A DNA stretch of 64,000 bases from Hemicordylus capensis (Eukaryota > Chordata > Lepidosauria > Squamata > Cordylidae): NCBI RefSeq assembly GCF_027244095.1, contig NC_069660.1, positions 56,063,834 to 56,127,833 of the forward strand, read 5' to 3'. The notes under the pieces were generated by a model that was given only the letters and a program-made list of their open reading frames with translations, was not told the DNA's origin and did no database searches. Position numbers and translations under genes: made by a program. Below are positions 12,029 through 23,546 of this stretch, in pieces. How positions within the stretch are numbered: the first letter of the stretch is position 1; every line of letters starts with the position of its first letter.

Positions 12029-13021
12029 TGCATGAAAGGTCACTTGCAACAGGTGCAAAAAAGGGGGACACTTTGCTAAGGTTTGCAAGTCTAATATCCT
12101 CTCCATTACTGACTCGTTATATGATAAGAATGAGACAGATTAACTGCTTCCTGACAGCATTTTAAGTGTGACAGAATCAGAGCCCGCTTCTCCACATTGT
12201 CAAGTAAAACTTAATGGCCATAAAGTGCAGATGCTGGCTGATTCTGGTTCTCCTTGCATCATTTCCCATCTACTTTACAAGAAACTCCTCACTACATCAG
12301 ATCTGCACTTGCAGCCTTCAGACATCTACCTGTGGGGATATGGAGGTCCCCCTATTGCCATAAAAATGGATACTTCACTGCTGTCCTGCAATACAAAGGC
12401 TGTACTGCAGAAGGGAAAGTGTATGTGTCACAAAAAGAAGTCTCAGTATTGGGCTGGAAACATCAGAAAGATCTACGGATAGTGTTCGACCCAGATAGCA
12501 CAGAACCCATATTACAGATGATGAAGCATCCATTTGCTGGTATGATTGCTGATTTCTCAGATGTTTCTGCTGATACTCCTGGCACTGCCATACATTTCAA
12601 ACATAACATTCAGATGAAGGCAAATGCAATACCTGTACAACACAAAGTGGGGAACATACCCATAGCATTGCACCAACCACTTAAAGAGGCGCTCTTAAGA
12701 CTACAGCATGCTGACATCATAGAACCTGTTGATTCATCAGAATGGGTCTCTCCCAATGTTTTTGTGCTGAAATGAAAAGGTACACTTTGAATGTGTGTAG
12801 ACTTAAGAGATGTGAACTCCAACTTGTTAGTGGATTGTCATCTATTACCCAGTATCAATGAAATGCTGCTTACTCTGAAAGAGGCCTCAGTATTCACAAC
12901 TTTGGACTTGTCTTCGGCCTATTCGCAAATCCCTCTGCTCAAATGTTCTCACATACGCAGCCTTCATTACCTCAGATGGTCTTTTTCAAGACAAAAGGCT
13001 GCCCTTTGGATTAGTCTCTGC

Positions 13022-13687
13022 TAGGGATGGTCAAACGTGTTTGATGTCAAACTGGTTCGGTTTCACCATTCAGGGTCAAACCAAACCATCCCTTGTTCGG
13101 TCCGACCCTGGACTGAACACATACACCCCCGACTGTTCGTGGGGGGGGTGTGTGTATTTACTAACCCCCTTTGGGGAAGTTGTTGGAGGTGGCGGGAGGG
13201 GGGTGTCTGTGGAAGTTCCCACTCCCCCCACTGGCCTCCCTTTATGCCACCATTGGTCGTTCAGGCCTTCCCCCTCTGGCTCGGTGGCCATTTTGGAGGC
13301 CGCCACTCCTGCGCAATTGGCCTCTGCATGGCCTGGGTCATGCAGAGGCCAATTGTGCAGGCACGGTGGCCTCCAAAATGGCCACCATGCCGGAGGGGGG
13401 AAGGCACGAATGGGCCGAAGAGCCGGCTGAATGGCTGCTGGTGTCATAAAGGGAGGTCGGCAGGGGAGGGGGGACCTCCACGGACTCCACCACCACCTCC
13501 AACAACTCCCCTGAAGTGGGTAAGTAAAAACTTTTTTTTTTTCATTAAAAAAAATGTTCATGAACTGGACCGGACTGGACCGGGGGGGGGAGGTTCGAGG
13601 GGATGCCGGACCGAATTGGCCCAGTCCAGTTCAGGTCCAGTCCAGACTCAAATCGAACCAGACCAGCCAGTTCCGTGCACAGCCCTA
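13022..13687. mobile_element. hAT-type foldback element, TAGGGATG family
   Basis: Begins TAGGGATGGTCAAACG and ends GTGCACAGCCCTA. Flanks gtctctgc (13014-13021) and gcctctgc (13688-13695) match at 7 of 8 bases. The interior is a large inverted repeat meeting near 13330, with GGCCATTTTGGAGGCC on one arm and GGCCTCCAAAATGGCC on the other. It lies within the reverse-transcriptase region of the Gypsy fossil. The long open frames on both strands are by-products of the GC-rich palindrome. Confidence 0.9.
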
Positions 13688-15231
13688 GCCTCTGCAGCTT
13701 CGATATTTCAAAGAACGATGCAGGCAGTTTTGGAGACTACAGATGGCATCACTTACTTTCAGGAGGACAATTTAGTGTATGACAAAATCACTGAGGAACA
13801 TGATGCTAAACTGACAGAAGTCTTAAGAAAATTCCGACAACATGGACTTACTATCTCTGGAGATTAATGTCAGTTTTGCACACATTCAGAGATGCACTTT
13901 GGACACACAATATCTCACAGTGGTGTACATCCCAAAACAGACTTGGTGAAAACTATTCGGAAAGCAAATAGAGTCACACAACAAGAATGCACTTAGTTAA
14001 TTTTTAGGACTCTGTGAGTATTACTCTAAATTTGTTTGACAATTTGCTTCAACTGTTGCTCCATTGCATCTTCTTTTTAAAAAGAATGTAGCATTTAACT
14101 GGGATGCATTCTGCAAGGCTAGTTTTCAGACTATCAAATTGGACATTGCAGAGCTCTGCTCTCACTTCTTTTGACACCAACAGGCACACTGTTGTAACCA
14201 TTGATGCTTCTGAATATGGTTTGGGTGCTGTCTTGACCCAGCAAAAAGGGGACAGGGAAGTTACAGTTGCCTTTACTTCCCGAGTGTGTACTGCTTCAAA
14301 GAAGATGTATTCTGTCATTGAAAAAGAAGCTCTAGTATGTTTCTGGGTGGTGAGGCACTTCAGGACTTACTTGTGGGGCAGAAAATTCACTTTACGGTCA
14401 GACCATAAACCCCTATTTCCTTATTTACTACTTGGAGATCAAGTCAAGCAACCCCAAGAATAGCCAAATGGATAACCAGACTTATGGATTTTGATATCCA
14501 AGTGGAATATCTTCCAGGTCTTCAGAATACAACTGCAGAATGTTTATCTTGACTTCCACTTGCAGGCCAAGAGGAGATCCCAAAAGATGAGGATGAAAGA
14601 GTAGGAATAGTGTAAATAGCTTCATCCACTCATGGAGTGATCACATCTTTTAAATGGAAAGCAGCTCTCAGTGCTGATCAAATGCTTACTGTACTTAAAC
14701 AATACATAACTAATGGATATATATGCAAAAACTAGGTATATGAACATCTTCAACCATACATGCATGTAGCAAGTGAGCTGACCCTTCTCAATGAGCTGCT
14801 GCTGAGGACTGATCACTTGGTGGTGCCAAAATGTTTGGTGGAGTGAAAGTGATCAAAATTGCCCACAAAGGTCACTTGGAAATCAGCTTGACTAAAAGGC
14901 AAATCAGAGAAAGTTTCTGGTATGGACAAACATGTTGAAAATGTAATCAGGCACTCTATGGCTTCTCTGTCACTGTATGTGGCAAATAGCATTTTTATGT
15001 GACAATGTGACTTTTACCACCCCCTTAATTCCAGTAGAGTATCCCAGTGGTCCCTGGGAAAAACTGGCTCTGGGTATAATGGGGCCTTTTGATAACCAAC
15101 CAGCAAAACAAATATTTGTTATAGTGATGGTGGATTACTATTCTAGTTGGCCAGAAGTTTCATATGCTGACAGCATTATTGCAAACAAGGTGATCCAGTT
15201 CATGGCTGCAGTTTTTGTGGGGGACGGTCTT

Positions 15232-16625
15232 CCTAAAGGAAGACCTACGGGGCAGAAGTGGCAAGGTAGGTGACTGGAGCACAAGTGGGGAAAAACTTGA
15301 CTCAAATCTGACAGATTATAACAGTGCACATTTAAAGATCTATGCTCAGGCAATACGTGCAGCAAACAGGAAGTTCTTTTCTGTCCATATTGCATCTGTG
15401 AGATCACGTCCAGTGGAATTGTTCAGGATTGTGAGGGGGTTAGTACGTGCCCTCCCCTTTGAATCAGAATTTGGAGCCATCAGTTACCCGCTGTGATGTT
15501 TTTAATGAGTTCTTTGCAGATTTTGCAGACAAAATCTCTCGTATTTGGGCCAACTTATATGGAGACTCCACAATTATTGTGGTGGAGACTGTTGCTCTTC
15601 AAAATCTGAGCTTATATGTCACATCCCTCAGGGCTCCATACTGTCTCCAATGCTTTTTAATATCTACATGAAACCGCTGGGAGAGATCATCAGGGGATTT
15701 GATGCAAGGTGTTATCAGTATGCCGATGACACCCAGATCTACTTCTCCATGTCAACATCATCAGGAGATGGCATAACCTCCCTAAATGTCTGTCTGGAAG
15801 CAGTAATGGGATGGATGAGGGAGAATAAATTGAGACTGAATCCAGATAAGATGGAGGAACTTATTGTGTGGGGTCAGAACTCCAGAGATGATTTTGATTT
15901 GCCTGTTCTAGATGGGGTCACATTTCCCCAAAAGGAACAAGTACACAGTCTAGGAGTGTCTGGATCCTATGAACAACTTCATAACAGTGGTACATATGTT
16001 GGTAGCCTCCAGACTTGACTTCTGCAATGTGCTCTGTGTGGGGCTGCCTTTGTATGTAGTCCGGAAACTCCAGTTGGTACAGAATGAAGCAGCCAAGTTG
16101 GTTTCTGGGTCATCTCGGAGAGATCACATCACCCCTTTGTTGATAGAACTATACTGGCTGCCAATAGGTTTCCAGGCAAGATACAAAGTGCTGTTTATAA
16201 CCTATAAAGCCCTAAATGGCTTAGGCCCTGCATATTTAAGAGAATGTCATCTTCATTATGCACCCCACTGCCTACTGAGATCATCTGAAGAAATCCATCT
16301 CCAGTTGCCATCACCTTGGCTGGTAGCCACACCGGGATGGGCCTTCTCTGTTGCTGCCCCACTACTGTGGAATGTGCTCCCTACTGAAATACGATCCTCC
16401 CCATCTCTGACAATTTGTTAAAAGCACTTGAAAACCCACCTCTTCAGCCAAGCTTTTTCAGCTTTTTGCATTTTTAAGTTTTAATCTGTTTTTGATTTTT
16501 ATATTGCCTAAATTGTTTAAGATTTTTGTGTATGTTTTAACTTGTTTTATGTTATTGTTAACCACCCAGAGATGAAAGTTTGGGGTGGTGTACAAATTTG
16601 ACAAATAAATAATAAAATAATAATA
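15232..16625 (+). mobile_element. L2-clade LINE, 5'-truncated, inside the Gypsy fossil
   Basis: Translates to L2 reverse-transcriptase motifs: a PQGSILSPMLFNIYMKPLG block, YADDTQIYFSMS, NKLRLNPDKME, SRLDFCNVLCVGLPL, QLVQNEAAKLVSGSSRRDHI and LWNVLPTEIRSSPSLT. It ends in AACCACCCAGAGATG...GGGGTGGTGTACAAA and an A/T-rich tail, the usual L2 3' end. Between about 15535 and 15590 the fingers of the polymerase are missing, so this copy has an internal deletion as well as a lost 5' end. No clear target-site duplication. Confidence 0.9.
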
Positions 16626-16888
16626 GATGAAGAGCTAGTGACTAGCAATGGGACACAGCTTACTTTATTTGAAATGGAGCAATACTTGCATAACAGGGGA
16701 TAAAAAACAAGATACTTTCCTTGTACCATCCTCAAGGGAATGGCTTAGTGGAAAGAATGAACAGATTAGTGAAAGAAAGTTTACAACTAGCAACTATGCA
16801 ACAACAACCCTGGATAGAGGCAACCTTTATCGAACTACTCATTCTACTACAGGAAAATCACCTTTTGAACAGCTGAGAGGACACAAAG

Positions 16889-17093
16889 TAAAGTGTGCCA
16901 TCGAGTCAGTGTCGACTCCTGGCGACCACAGAGCCCTGTGGTTGTCTTTGGTAGAATACAGGAGGGGTTTACCATTGCCATCTCCTGCACAGTATGAGAT
17001 GATGCCTTTCAGCATCTTCCTATATCACTGCTGCCCAATATAGATGTTTCCCATAGTCTGGGAAACATACCAGTGGGGATTCGAACCGGCAAC
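16889..17093 (-). repeat. 5'-truncated Sauria-type SINE with long duplication
   Basis: Minus-strand copy carrying the Bov-B-like end and CCCAGACTATGGGAAAC, truncated in the tRNA head just past the B box. Flanks ctgagaggacacaaag (16873-16888) and ctgagaggatacaaag (17094-17109) are a 16-bp target-site duplication with one mismatch, typical of LINE-driven insertion. It lies in the integrase side of the Gypsy fossil. Confidence 0.92.
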
Positions 17094-17680
17094 CTGAGAG
17101 GATACAAAGCTACCACTAAACTTGCCCAATTGCAGCAACTAATAGGGTTTTCCATACCATCTCACTCTGAGGATGCAGAGATTCATGACTGGGTAAGGGG
17201 AAAGCAACAAAAATACTAATTGTATATGGATCAGAAATTGGGTGCGATACAGCAAACCTTTCAGGTGGTGTACTTTGTTCAAATATGGCTGTCTTATAAA
17301 GTGAGAAATAGATGTTGCCGATATTCTGGACCAAAACAAATTATCAAAATCTGAGGATATTCTGTCATATTGGATGATAGGAAAAAATGGAACAGTTCAA
17401 GACTTTCCGGCATGCATACTATGAGACAAGAGGGAAGGGAGTCTGATCTCAAGAGAAGAACTGGATAGGAATTTGATCTTGCTTCCAGTTCTGGCCTCAC
17501 AGAGAAGGCTGATGAAAATGATGGACAATCCTCTGTACCAGAAAAACCATCACTAACAGCTCCTGTGCCAGAGAACCCAATACTTAGAAGTGTGCACAAC
17601 AGGAAACCACCTAAAAGGTTTCAAGACGTTGTCACTGAATTTTAAATCAATTCAATTCTGGTTGTTATAAAGGGGAGGGA

Positions 17681-17886
17681 TGTGTTGTATCCTATCTAGT
17701 AATTTTTTAATGTTGTGTTGTCAAGAAATGTGTCTCAGCAGGGAACCTGTAGAGAGTGGGGGGGGTGGAGTTAGATAAGAAAAGTGAGGAAAAGTAGGAA
17801 GAGAAAATGGAGTTGTTTCTGAATAAACCTTTAGTCAAATCTACTTAAGATTTCTTTGTGTTTGTGTAGGAAGCAGCTATAAAACA
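17681..17886 (+). repeat. 3' LTR of the Gypsy fossil
   Basis: Starts TGTGTTGTATCC directly after the purine tract AAAGGGGAGGGA (17669-17680) and ends in ACA. It shares its full length with the 5' LTR, allowing for small differences. Confidence 0.9.
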
Positions 17887-18352
17887 CAGCAAGGTTATAA
17901 TCTACTTCTCAGGTGTCTGCACACTTGCTGGGAAATTCCTGGGCCTAAGCCAGATCCCAGCTTTATATAAATCTCTCTCTTATGACTTTCCAGTCAGACT
18001 TGGTATCAGATTAAACATGAAGAAAGTGATGGGGCAGCTAGCCAAAACCCTTGGAAAGTTCTTATTGAAGCTTGTGTCTAAAGTTTGCCAGCAGTTTTCC
18101 TTTGCTTGCATTCAGATAGTCCTCCTTGCTGCCTGTCCATCTCCCCACACACAGTACTTTGGATGCCATGCATATTTTAATTGGGCATCAATTCCCTGCA
18201 ACACAGGCACACAAGCACACACCTTTCAGTCCTTTACTGTTTGCATTGACTTTCTGAAGGCAACCTTTACTTCTCTGACTCTTGGGGAGATATCTGTATG
18301 CAGGGTGATGACATACAAGAGTAGAGTAGGGACTTCTTACTCCACCCAAACT
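17887..18352. other. Intergenic, nothing recognised
   Basis: Unique-looking DNA to the right of the Gypsy fossil; no coding homology or repeat termini. Confidence 0.4.
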
Positions 18353-18627
18353 TAGAGTTGCCATCCCCCCCGCCCCGAATTTTTGATTTCACCTGGATTT
18401 TAAGCATGTCACCCAGATTGCTTAGCCCACCCAGATTCACCCAGATTTCAGATTTCATTAAAAAACAAAACAAAAAAACAAAATAAGCTAAGTTCTAGCC
18501 GTTGTAGAAGTTGAGTTATGGAGCAAAACATGCAGTCACTGTTCTGCTCAAAAATTATTTTCAAGCCAATTTACATAATATGCAAATTAGACACCGGGAT
18601 TTGGAAAGTCAGGATATGGCAACCCTA
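18353..18627. mobile_element. hAT-type element, TAGRGTTGCCAT ends
   Basis: Begins TAGAGTTGCCATCCC and ends GGATATGGCAACCCTA. Flanks cccaaact and ccctcact agree at 6 of 8 bases. The interior repeats CACCCAGATT and has an A-rich run; no transposase. Confidence 0.7.
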
Positions 18628-19435
18628 CCCTCACTCTCCCATTTAAGGCACTATTCTGTTTTGCTTGCTTGTTGCATCCCTGGCACTATGATCTATCAGG
18701 CAAGCAAAAGTAGTAGAGCTGGCTGGCAGGAGCTTCTCTCCTATTTGCATTTGCATTTTGCAGACAATGGAGAGATGCGAGCCAGGATCTGGCAGATGTG
18801 AGACAGCATTTCTCAAAATCCCTCCTGCAGAGAGAGAGGCCTGTGGCTGCTTCTTTTCCTCCTCACTGAATCGGGGAGCGAAAGAGAATATACTAGAACA
18901 CAATGGTTGCAAGACAATCCCTGTATATTCTTTGAAAGGTTTAATGTAAATAACCTATACAAAAACTTTATGCATTAAGATCAAGGCTAGGCAGTTCCAA
19001 AACCACCATTTACCATGGTAACTTACCACAGTGCGCATTACTGCCACATGGATTGCTGTCTGTCTGTGTAGCATCTGGCCACATGGTGATGGGGGAAATG
19101 TATCACACATTACATCCTAGTTTCACCCATACATTCCATAGTTGTTGTTTTTTGTTTTTGCTCACCACATGACTGTAATGAGAATCAAACTAGACACGTG
19201 GAAGATCTGTGATTAGGAACTTCCGTCAGTTTTCTTTTACTAAGAACAGTTCCATGAAAATGCTTTGGAAACTGGGAAAGTTGTGCTCTGGGAGAGGGGG
19301 GTTTAACTCTTTCCTCCTCTGCCTTTTCACCAAGCTAAATTCTCCCCTAGCTGCTATTAGCTCCAAAAAGAGGAAAAGACAAGTACAGATGGTGTGTCTG
19401 TTTTTTCTCCCCACTATGACAGTCTGATTTATTAC
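18628..19435. other. Intergenic, nothing recognised
   Basis: No coding homology or repeat termini found on either strand. Confidence 0.4.
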
Positions 19436-19960
19436 TTTATTTACTACTATGAATATGTATATACCGCTTTTCAACAGAAGTTCTCAAAGTGGTTTACATA
19501 GGAAAAAATAAATGAATAAGATGGTTCCCTGTCTCCAAAGGGCTTACAGTTTAAAAAGAAACATAAAGTAATAGACACCAGCAACAACCACTAGAAGGAT
19601 GCTGTTTTGGGGCTGGATAGGGCCAGTTGCTCTCTCCCAGTCCCTGCTAAAAAGAAGACAGTCACCACTTGACTCTTTTAGCCTTGGCTGACACCAGGCC
19701 AGAAAATTGGAGACCACCACCACTGTCCTCTCTAAAAAAAATTTTCATCTGTGTGTGGAATAAGTTTTGTTCTTGGCAGCTGTATCTAGGCAGTGTGTGT
19801 GCACATGCAGTCAGAGTGATGCCCTCCTGATTAGATCCTGAGCGGGATCTAAAATTAACTGAGTGGACATTAAAAAAGAACATGTGTGCGTGTGCACAGA
19901 TGTATGCCTAAGTTAGACTGAACACTGGTCCCCACTTTTAAAAGTGCCTTTTTGCTCAGA
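19436..19960 (-). repeat. Interspersed repeat with L2-type tail, split by a hAT element
   Basis: On the minus strand it reads from AAAGTGCCTTTTTG through GGGGAGAG, TGGTGTCTATTACTTTATG, TTTGGAGACAGGGAACCATC and ends TGAAAAGCGGTATATACA, like an L2 3' end. The hAT element 19721-19927 interrupts it: the CACCACTTTTAAAAGTGCC portion resumes at 19928. Sister copies lie near 21395, 40697, 45836 and 53993. It is probably a SINE or short L2 derivative of squamates; I cannot name it. Confidence 0.7.
19721..19927. mobile_element. hAT-type element, CACTGTTCCCTCTAA family
   Basis: Begins CACTGTCCTCTCTAA and ends GAACACTG; the interior GATCCCGCTCAG (seen here as its reverse complement) and GTGTGCACATGC are shared with 49206-49402. 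Flanks accaccac and gtccccac agree at 5 of 8, and host repeat continues on both sides. Confidence 0.75.
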
Positions 19961-20302
19961 TACCAGGCATTATTTGTTAATATTTATTACATTTGTATCC
20001 TGACTTTCTTCTCTAATGGAAGAATCAACAATGTATATGATAACAATTAACCCAAATACTAATGAACCCATATAAAAGCTAATAGCCAAATCTTGCCCAG
20101 CACAAATGCTTCACCAAAAGGAGGATGCCAGCTTGAGATACCCATGCATCTATCACCCAAAGTGACATGTAATCATACATTGATATTTAAGGGGTGTATA
20201 CATCATCTCTTTGCATGGGAGGGGTGTGTGTGAGAGAGAGAGGGAGGGAGGGGAGGCAAGGGAATGGATATCATCAGCAGAGATACAGGGACTTCGGTTA
20301 TT

Positions 20303-20540
20303 TCAGAAGGGGATTAAACAAATTCATAGAGATCAGGTCTATCAATGGCTGGCTACTAGTGTGGATGACTCGACGATAAGTTACTTCCAGGTAAGATGCA
20401 GAGGACCAATTCCAGGATATGGTATATGCCTTCATCTCCTTTTGCGAGCATCCCAGAGACATCTAGTTGACCATTATGGAAAACAGGATGCTGGACTAGA
20501 CCGGCCTTGGCCTGTCCCAGCACGTCTCTTCTAATGGATA
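20303..20540 (+). mobile_element. CR1 LINE 3' end fragment
   Basis: GGATTAAACAAATTCATAGAG, TATCAATGGCTGGCTACTAG and ACAGGATGCTGGACTAGA are CR1 3' segments also present in the 32.4, 35.8 and 49.8 kb copies. 5'-truncated. Confidence 0.85.
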
Positions 20541-20792
20541 AGTGCACATTCATGTGGCATCTGCCAGCTGCTGTAAAATATATGATTTATCCGCCATACC
20601 CTCTCTCTAAAGATGTCATGTCAGGCTATGTTTTAAAGCATGGTGTGTTTCCTAGAAGTAATTCATGAGTTTACGAAGGAAATGTCAGAGTTCTCATTCA
20701 GACCTGATGTTTTATACATTCTTGCAGATACAAACATGATGGATAGGAGTGACATGGCCTATGTATAGGATATTAAAATGTTCAGTGATATT

Positions 20793-21017
20793 AGCAATAG
20801 CAATAGCAATAGCACTTACATTTATATACCGCTTTATAGCCGGAGCTCTCTAAGTGGTTTACAATGATTTAGCATATTGCCCCCAACATTCTGGGTACTC
20901 ATTTTACCGACCTCGGAAGGATGGAAGGCTGAGTCAACCTTGAGCCCCTGGTCAGGATCAAACTTGTAACCTTCTGGTTACAGGGCGGCAGTTTTACCAC
21001 TGCGCCACCAGGGGCTC
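20793..21017 (-). repeat. tRNA-derived SINE with L2-like tail
   Basis: On the minus strand it opens CCCCTGGTGGCGCAGTGG (A-box-like), with GGTTACAAGTTTGATCC (B-box-like), then a body with GACTCAGCCTTCCATCC. The 3' end has AAACCACTTAGAGAGC and AGCGGTATATAAATG, which match L2 3' ends. It terminates in (TTGCTA)n. This points to L2 as its mobilising partner. Confidence 0.82.
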
Positions 21018-21394
21018 ATATTCCCCATGTTCATCCTCAAGAGAGGTGGCTTCTGAACATAGGTGCTATCCCATGTCTTTCAAATGTGGTATGAGTTGCA
21101 GTAATTAAATCTGATTAAGAAGAACAGGCAAAGGAACAAATGCACCAGCAATACTAATGTGCACCATCCCAATATGTAAACATAAGGACATCCAATTCCT
21201 GATCTTCAATGTCATCATCTCCTAGCCCTTAGTTCCACCTTCCCCATTAACAGTGTTAATAAATGTTGTCATTCCTAATGCTAGGAAAGGAAGAGCTCAA
21301 GCCAGAGGCTGTGAATTTTTTAAAATTGTAACATATTTTAAAACATGTTTCCGTGCATGAAAGGAAATCAGCTAAACCCTGCTGACTTGGCAAA

Positions 21395-21615
21395 GAGGCA
21401 CCTTTTAACATGGTGATTCTCTTTTATTTAGCGGGGGAGAGTAATTGGCCCTATCCACCCCCAGCCCAGTACCTTCAGTGACTGTTGCTGGTGTCTATCT
21501 TATGTTTCTTTTTAGATTGTGAGCCCTTTGGGGACAGGGAGCCATCTTATTTATTTATAATTTCTCTGTGGAAACTGCCCTGAGCCATTTTTGGAAGGGC
21601 GATGTAGAAATCAAT
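21395..21615 (+). repeat. Interspersed repeat with L2-type tail
   Basis: Same family as 19436-19960, here on the plus strand: AGGCACCTTTTAAC, GGTGTCTATCTTATGTTTC, TTTGGGGACAGGGAGCCATC, GCCCTGAGCCATTTTTGGAAG and a terminal AGAAATCAATAAG that leads into a pentanucleotide array. Confidence 0.75.
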
Positions 21616-21681
21616 AAGATAAGATAAGATAAGATAAGATAAGATAAGATAAGATAAGATAAGATAAGATAAGATAAGATA
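21616..21681 (+). repeat. Microsatellite (AAGAT)n
   Basis: About 13 pure AAGAT units grown from the 3' tail of the preceding repeat, a common way for LINE/SINE tails to seed microsatellites. Confidence 0.97.
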
Positions 21682-22015
21682 AATAGACAAACAAACCTTT
21701 TGTGCTCTGCAGCATGGAAATGCTCTTATTCAGTGCCAGCACATGTCTAGCTGGAATGGTACTGCTACAGCACACCTTAGAGACAAGCTTGGCATCCATA
21801 CATTCAGTACTAGTAGCAGACAAGCTGCAGCACTTGACAAAGCCCTAGCTGATTTAAGGGTCCCATCAATAGCCACAGGCATAAGGCTTAGTAAAGTCAG
21901 GGGCAATACATGTTGCTTCTGACCTGGCTGGGACCCACATTAATTGAATGCATGTATCTGAGTGCTCTGGAACACTCCGACACTCCACTGCCCTCTGCTC
22001 TTCATGAGTCATGCC

Positions 22016-22224
22016 TGCCTACATACACACACACGTCAAACTGTGTTGTACCCGGGTTTGGGAACTGTGTGAGCTCCCAATTTTCGGTCGTGTGGAAGCA
22101 AGGTAGGAGGAAAAGCTACCCAGGTTTTTCCTCCTACCTTGTTTCCACACAGCTGAAAATTGGGAGCACACACAGCTCCCAAACCTGGGTACGACACAAT
22201 TTTTGATTGTGTGAATGACCTCAC
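22016..22224. mobile_element. Foldback element, GGTCATTCACAC family
   Basis: Arms CCCGGGTTTGGGAACTGTGTG...GCTCCCAATTTTCGG and GCTGAAAATTGGGAGC...CCCAAACCTGGG face each other around AAGCAAGGTAGGAGG / CCTCCTACCTTG. It ends GTGTGAATGACCTC; the left terminus is eroded. Relatives at 38.4-38.8 kb and 48.4-49.7 kb. The superfamily is uncertain. Confidence 0.75.
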
Positions 22225-22340
22225 AGTCTTTCTTAGACAGGTAGGAACATTCTCCTTGCCCAAGGACTTACAAAAATATAGAGCCAGTCCTAGGCACATA
22301 CAGTGGTCCTTGCAGGAATTAGGAATTACATAATGGAATG

Positions 22341-23546
22341 CAGAGACGCTCTTATACCCGGACCTTGGGGTGCCGGTCTGTGGCCTCCAATGTCCAGGGG
22401 GGCTACAAATGTCTGGGGGGGTGTCTCCTGCCACCACCCCATGCCCTCCCCACCATTCTGATCTTTCCCTTGTATCCACCATGTGCATGGCCAGGTGGGG
22501 AGTGAGCCGAGCAAGCCTCCCCCGTGGCAGTGGGCACAGCAACTGGTGGGCCTGTCCATCCAGGCACATGAAGTGTGTGTGTGCGCTCCTCCTCTTCTTC
22601 GCAGAATGCTGGCAGTCTGTGCTGCACTCTCGCTTTGACAGAGCAAGTCTGGAAGGGGCCAAGGCAGGAGGAGGGTTAAGGGAGAGTGTGGAGGCTCCTG
22701 GAGAGAGCCCAGGAGCAGAGGAGGGAAAGGAGGAGGCGGGGCTTTGCAGTGGAAGGGCCGCCTTTCCCATCCACCCAGTTACCCTTCCTACCCCAAAAGA
22801 CTCCTTTGCTTTTTCCTTGCTTTTCCTTGCTTTTTTCCTTGCTTTTTTCCAGCATCAGCTCCATCCAGGGATCTGATAGGTGCCAAGTGAGTGTTGACAG
22901 CAGCAGGGAAGGGGAGGGCCCAGGGAGGCTGCAGATTGGGAGGGATGCACAGGAAATGAAGGACCCCCAAAGGGTCCTGCTTTGGTAAGGCGGGAGCTGC
23001 TTCTCCCCCCATCCTCCCCCCAACTATGGCATATGCAGAGCTGAGCCCTAAAGAAGGGCAAATGAAGAATGTTATCCAGATGATCCTGAAGGGCTGGGCT
23101 GTTGCGGGGAGGGCTTTGCTTCCTTTCCAAGCAGATTTAGAATCTCTTTTCCTTTGAAGCAAAGGAGGAGGGAGAAAAACCCACCAACGGTGCATGGATG
23201 CTAGCCAGTAACCATGGAGGGACTGCACTGAAGCCCAGGCAAGGGGATGAAGGAATATTGGGAGTGTCCTCCTGCACTGAGGGTGTGGGGGAGTTTTGCC
23301 AGGGGAGGGGTCTTTTATTATTCTGGTTGCCTTGTGCAAAGCTGTGGAGCAGCAGCACAGCCCGGCATGCCTGGCAAATCCCCAGGTCAGGGAGGAGGAG
23401 AAGTGGGGGCTGGTATGTATCACCACAGTCTCTAGTGTTGCATGGGGTGCCACCTCCCCCCTCGCAATGGTGGGGCCTCACAGTGGGGGGAGGGGTCTCC
23501 AAAGCCCTTCAGGTCCAGGCTCCAAAATGACTTAGGTGCGCCACTG
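22341..23546. mobile_element. GC-rich hAT-type element, 1.2 kb, perfect duplication
   Basis: Flanks atggaatg (22333-22340 and 23547-23554) are identical 8-bp copies. The left end CAGAGACGC and right end GCGCCACTG form a short imperfect inverted pair. The right end read in reverse, CAGTGGCGCACCTAAGTCAT, resembles the termini at 28850 and 46690. The interior is GC-rich with long overlapping open frames on both strands, but none shows transposase features, so it is non-autonomous and may carry captured DNA. Confidence 0.8.

Larger units (their letters stand above)
10138..17886 (+). mobile_element. Ty3/Gypsy LTR retrotransposon fossil with nested insertions
   Basis: Two related LTRs bound a plus-strand element. 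In order, recognisable parts are: a gag end with a zinc-knuckle-like stretch near 12030-12100, an aspartic protease (DSGSP motif, near 12250), reverse transcriptase (before 13021 and after 13696), RNase H (near 14200-14460), integrase (15.0-15.2 kb and from 16.63 kb), and a purine-rich tract just before the 3' LTR. Insertions into it are a foldback pair (10676-11162), two Sauria-type SINEs (11775-12028, 16889-17093), a hAT element (13022-13687) and an L2 LINE (15232-16625). It is clearly broken many times, likely more than ten. The LTRs differ at very roughly one site in six, so it is old. The subfamily was not determined. Confidence 0.9.

Noticed and set aside
13037-13867. 276-residue plus-strand open frame
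   Set aside because: It runs through a GC-rich palindromic hAT element and into the Gypsy fossil; a chance fusion of repeat sequence, not a gene.
22036-23453. Long minus-strand open frames (244 and 221 residues)
   Set aside because: They lie in GC-rich transposon DNA, run across the boundary of a hAT-type element and show no protein-family features.
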